A DNA stretch of 17,060 bases, taken from Opitutia bacterium. Lineage in GTDB: Bacteria; Verrucomicrobiota; Verrucomicrobiia; Opitutales; Coraliomargaritaceae. Positions 15,272 to 17,060 of the stretch are shown in pieces. Below the pieces are notes generated by a model that saw only the letters and a program-made list of their open reading frames with translations, was not told where the DNA came from and made no database searches. Every line of letters starts with the position of its first letter. The stretch's first letter is position 1. Both the position numbers and the translations under genes were made by a program. The stretch spans positions 1-17,060 of the forward strand of contig JABJQI010000150.1 of assembly GCA_018663485.1 (NCBI GenBank). Direction: 5' to 3'.

Positions 15272-15348
15272 GTGGCGTCGTTGCTTGCAACGGCCTCTTA
15301 GGTAATTGGCCTGATCCAACTGCTGGCCGTTGCAAGCAACGGCGCCAC
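15272..15348. repeat. Family II inverted repeat pair in the prfA-prmC spacer
   Basis: Two 24-nt arms, 15272-15295 and 15325-15348, are inverted copies with one mismatch, separated by 29 nt. Each arm contains its own palindrome CGTTGC-TT-GCAACG flanked by GTGGCG and GCC. The copy at 13353 keeps the same flanks with a different self-complementary stem. Confidence 0.85.
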
Positions 15349-15405
15349 AAACAAACGATTTCGCATTTTATAGACAGAATTTTTCGAAGTCATTTTTCTG
15401 CACTT

Positions 15406-15433
15406 TCAGCTCTCAAGCCTCAGCTCTCAAGTC
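15406..15433. repeat. 14-nt tandem repeat just after the prfA stop
   Basis: TCAGCTCTCAAGCC (15406-15419) is followed by TCAGCTCTCAAGTC (15420-15433), a 14-nt tandem repeat made of two related 7-mers (TCAGCTC, TCAAGYC). It begins 9 nt beyond the end of prfA on the transcribed (minus) strand. Confidence 0.65.
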
Positions 15434-15442
15434 TCCCTAGTT

Positions 15443-16534
15443 TCAGCCCTCTGCCTGTGCCTTCAACAGATTCTGAATACGGGCATCATAATCGAAATCC
15501 TGCAGACCATCGATCAGATCCTCAAGATCTCCATCAATTACCGACGGCAACGACAGGTTCAAGCCAATCCGGTGATCGGTGAGGCGACCTTGCGGATAGT
15601 TGTAAGTGCGAATGCGCTCGGAGCGGTCGCCGGTGCCAATCTGGCCCTTACGTTCTGCAGCATATTTCGCATGTTCCTCGTCCTCTTTCGCCTTGAGTAA
15701 GCGCGAGCGCATCACAGTTAACGCCTTGGCACGATTCTTAATCTGCGAACGCTCGTCGGCACAATACACCGTCACTCCAGTCGGGATGTGCGTCATCATC
15801 ACCGCAGAGTCAGTCGTATTAACGTGCTGACCACCTGCGCCCGAAGCACGCATCGTCGCAATGTCCAAATCCTGGGTGCGAATCTCGATATCCACCTCTT
15901 CCGCCTCAGGCAGCACGGCCACCGTAGCAGTCGAAGTATGGATGCGGCCTTGCGTCTCGGTCACGGGCACACGCTGCACGCGGTGTACACCACTTTCAAA
16001 TTTCAAATACTTGTAGGCATCTTCGCCGGTCATGTTGAAAATAATTTCACGATAGCCACCGGTATCGGCCAGGCTGGTGCTCATCACTTCCACCTTCCAA
16101 CCACGTCGCTCGGCGTAACGACTATACATACGGAACAGATCCCCAGCAAAAATATTGGCTTCATCGCCGCCCGCGCCGCCACGGATTTCCATCACCGAGT
16201 TACGGCTATCGGTCGGATCTGGTGGAATCATCGCGCGCAACACATCGTTTTCCAAGGTTTCGATCTGAGCGCGAAGCTCGACCAGTTCTTCTTCCGCCAT
16301 TTCGCGAATTTCTTCCTCAGTCTCCTTATCCGCAATCATCGCCTCATTTTCTGCGATCGCTTTATAAGCCGCATTGAAGGCTTCGAATTTTTCGATCAAG
16401 CTGCTTACACGCTGATGCTCGCGGCCCACCTCGGCCGCACGACGTTGATCGGAATAAAAGTTCGGTTCAGCAATTTGAGCGTCCAAGGATTCAAGCTTGG
16501 CACGGAATGGAGCAATATCAGGAATTTTTGACAT
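15443..16534 (-). CDS. prfA: Peptide chain release factor 1
   Basis: A 363-aa class I release factor. It carries the RF1-type stop-codon tripeptide PVT (190-192) within HRVQRVPVTETQGRIHTS, and the universal GAGGQHVN loop (Gln236), which triggers peptidyl-tRNA hydrolysis. The alpha-helical domain 1 occupies residues 1-100, and the C-terminus has YNYPQGRLTDHRI. PVT marks it as RF1 (reads UAA and UAG) rather than RF2 (SPF). I start at ATG 16534 (MSKIPDI), which gives the normal length; the frame continues 15 codons upstream to 16579. It is first of the prfA-prmC pair. A normal RF1 argues against general reassignment of UAA, relevant to the stop in pdhA. Confidence 0.96.
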   Translation of the reverse strand: MSKIPDIAPFRAKLESLDAQIAEPNFYSDQRRAAEVGREHQRVSSLIEKFEAFNAAYKAIAENEAMIADKETEEEIREMAEEELVELRAQIETLENDVLRAMIPPDPTDSRNSVMEIRGGAGGDEANIFAGDLFRMYSRYAERRGWKVEVMSTSLADTGGYREIIFNMTGEDAYKYLKFESGVHRVQRVPVTETQGRIHTSTATVAVLPEAEEVDIEIRTQDLDIATMRASGAGGQHVNTTDSAVMMTHIPTGVTVYCADERSQIKNRAKALTVMRSRLLKAKEDEEHAKYAAERKGQIGTGDRSERIRTYNYPQGRLTDHRIGLNLSLPSVIDGDLEDLIDGLQDFDYDARIQNLLKAQAEG

Positions 16535-16569
16535 ATTTTTGTATGTAAGCTCACAAAATGTAGTGAGTG

Positions 16570-16598
16570 TATAAATCAATTCGCGAAAGTCGCCGCAA
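16570..16598 (-). promoter_or_regulatory. Possible sigma-70-type promoter of prfA
   Basis: On the minus strand TTGCGG (16598-16593) and TTTATA (16575-16570) are separated by 17 nt, with TTTATA 35 nt upstream of the prfA ATG. The -35 match is partial and no other promoter in the window supports the consensus used, so this is tentative. Confidence 0.25.
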
Positions 16599-17060
16599 GG
16601 TCAACCACGGAGGGCTGGCGAGAAATTAAATCTGGCGCTACCAGCGCTCAAGATTCTTCGCGATCGAGCTCTAATCCGCGGCGCGGCAGCAATTGTGCAG
16701 TTAGGACCCACGGCGTGTCGATTGAAATGCCGCGCGATTGGTGGCGAGCGGGTTGATCCCGCGATTCTGCTGGGGTTGACCGATTCTGTCGGGAAGGACG
16801 ATTCTATTGGGGAGGGTCGACCTCCGTGTCGACCGCAAGTGCTTTAGAAATAACATTAAATTCCAAAATTTTATGGATGGTTAGTCAGGTCAGCCAATCC
16901 CGCATCGGTACCGGACGACACGGAGGTCGTCCCTCCCAAGAGCCAGAAGCGAATCCCGCAGCGTACCGGACGACACGGAGGTCGTCCCTCTCAAGAGCAC
17001 ATCGCAAAAAAAAATCAGCGCCTCTGCGCGAGATCACAGTGCCCGTAAAGCCACCGCCCA
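16580..17060. repeat. Repeat-rich region upstream of prfA
   Basis: No supported gene in about 480 nt. From left: a small hairpin GCGCT/AGCGC near 16636-16648, a GCGAGCGGGTTGATCCC word (16744-16760), three tandem CGATTCT units (16762-16822), composite element C (16799-16937) with an extra right-end hairpin (16968-16992), and a tail 17018-17060 that matches 8177-8219 with one difference and runs off the window. Confidence 0.75.
16799..16992. repeat. Composite element C with a duplicated right hairpin
   Basis: The left family I hairpin (16810-16834) is perfect. The right hairpins at 16913-16937 and 16968-16992 are inverted and also perfect in the stem (GGACGAC/GTCGTCC, loop ACGGAG). The core 16835-16912 is a diverged relative of elements A and B. 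It keeps a hairpin with a 13-nt loop, but the stem is GGATGG with CCAATCC (one bulged A), where A and B have GAGCGG with CCGCTC. Confidence 0.8.

Noticed and set aside
15788..16531. Plus-strand 247-codon open frame opposite prfA
   Set aside because: It is the antisense shadow of prfA, with no recognisable domain and His/Arg-rich composition typical of such frames.

Overview
The window looks like a chromosomal housekeeping segment of a free-living, GC-moderate bacterium. My best guess is Verrucomicrobiota, class Opitutae (Coraliomargarita/Lentimonas-like). That is inference from gene content, from start codons without Shine-Dalgarno sequences, and from the style of the spacers; no rRNA or other phylogenetic marker gene is present to prove it.

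Layout, left to right. (1) 1-747: the 3' end of a short-chain dehydrogenase, closely followed by a secreted chalcone-isomerase-like protein. (2) 868-4449: a pyruvate dehydrogenase operon, pdhA-pdhB-pdhC, ending at a strong intrinsic terminator. pdhA carries an in-frame TAA where the family has a conserved Glu codon. No E3 (lipoamide dehydrogenase) gene is in the window. (3) 4450-7306: loosely packed small genes for a YkoF/MTH1187-type thiamine-binding protein, a family 2 glycosyltransferase, a YjdJ-type small acetyltransferase and a six-helix membrane protein. The last of these lies 5 nt ahead of gmk. (4) 7312-7917 gmk, then about 600 bp of repeats, then a convergent DUF4139 exported protein (8515-9963, minus). 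(5) 10116-10742, minus: a membrane-anchored protein of unknown function. (6) 10878-14200: lipoprotein, nadC, birA and coaX, a cofactor cluster (NAD, biotin, CoA). (7) 14388-16534, minus: prfA and prmC, release factor 1 and the methyltransferase that modifies its GGQ loop. (8) 16535-17060: more repeats running off the window.

The genes are mostly ordinary; the unusual content is between them. At least three families of short palindromic repeats occur. The main one (family I) has a GGAG foot, a 7-bp stem and a loop beginning CTCC, and its stem sequence changes in a compensated way between copies. Inverted pairs of it enclose a roughly 80-nt core that itself holds a covarying hairpin (two tandem copies at 8003-8424, one at 16799-16992). 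Family II sits as inverted pairs inside the birA-coaX and prfA-prmC spacers, again with a compensated stem change. Independently, several spacers, often just 5' of a start codon, show a degenerate 7-nt (or 14-nt) sequence period and a C/T-rich, G-poor composition. No recognisable Shine-Dalgarno precedes any start. Between the pdh terminator and the thiamine-binding gene lie four direct copies of a 9-mer matching half of the ParB site parS, in two pairs of 14-nt period.

I see no CRISPR array, tRNA, rRNA, insertion sequence, phage gene or defence system. All repeat and periodicity claims come from reading by eye and need a genome-wide count.
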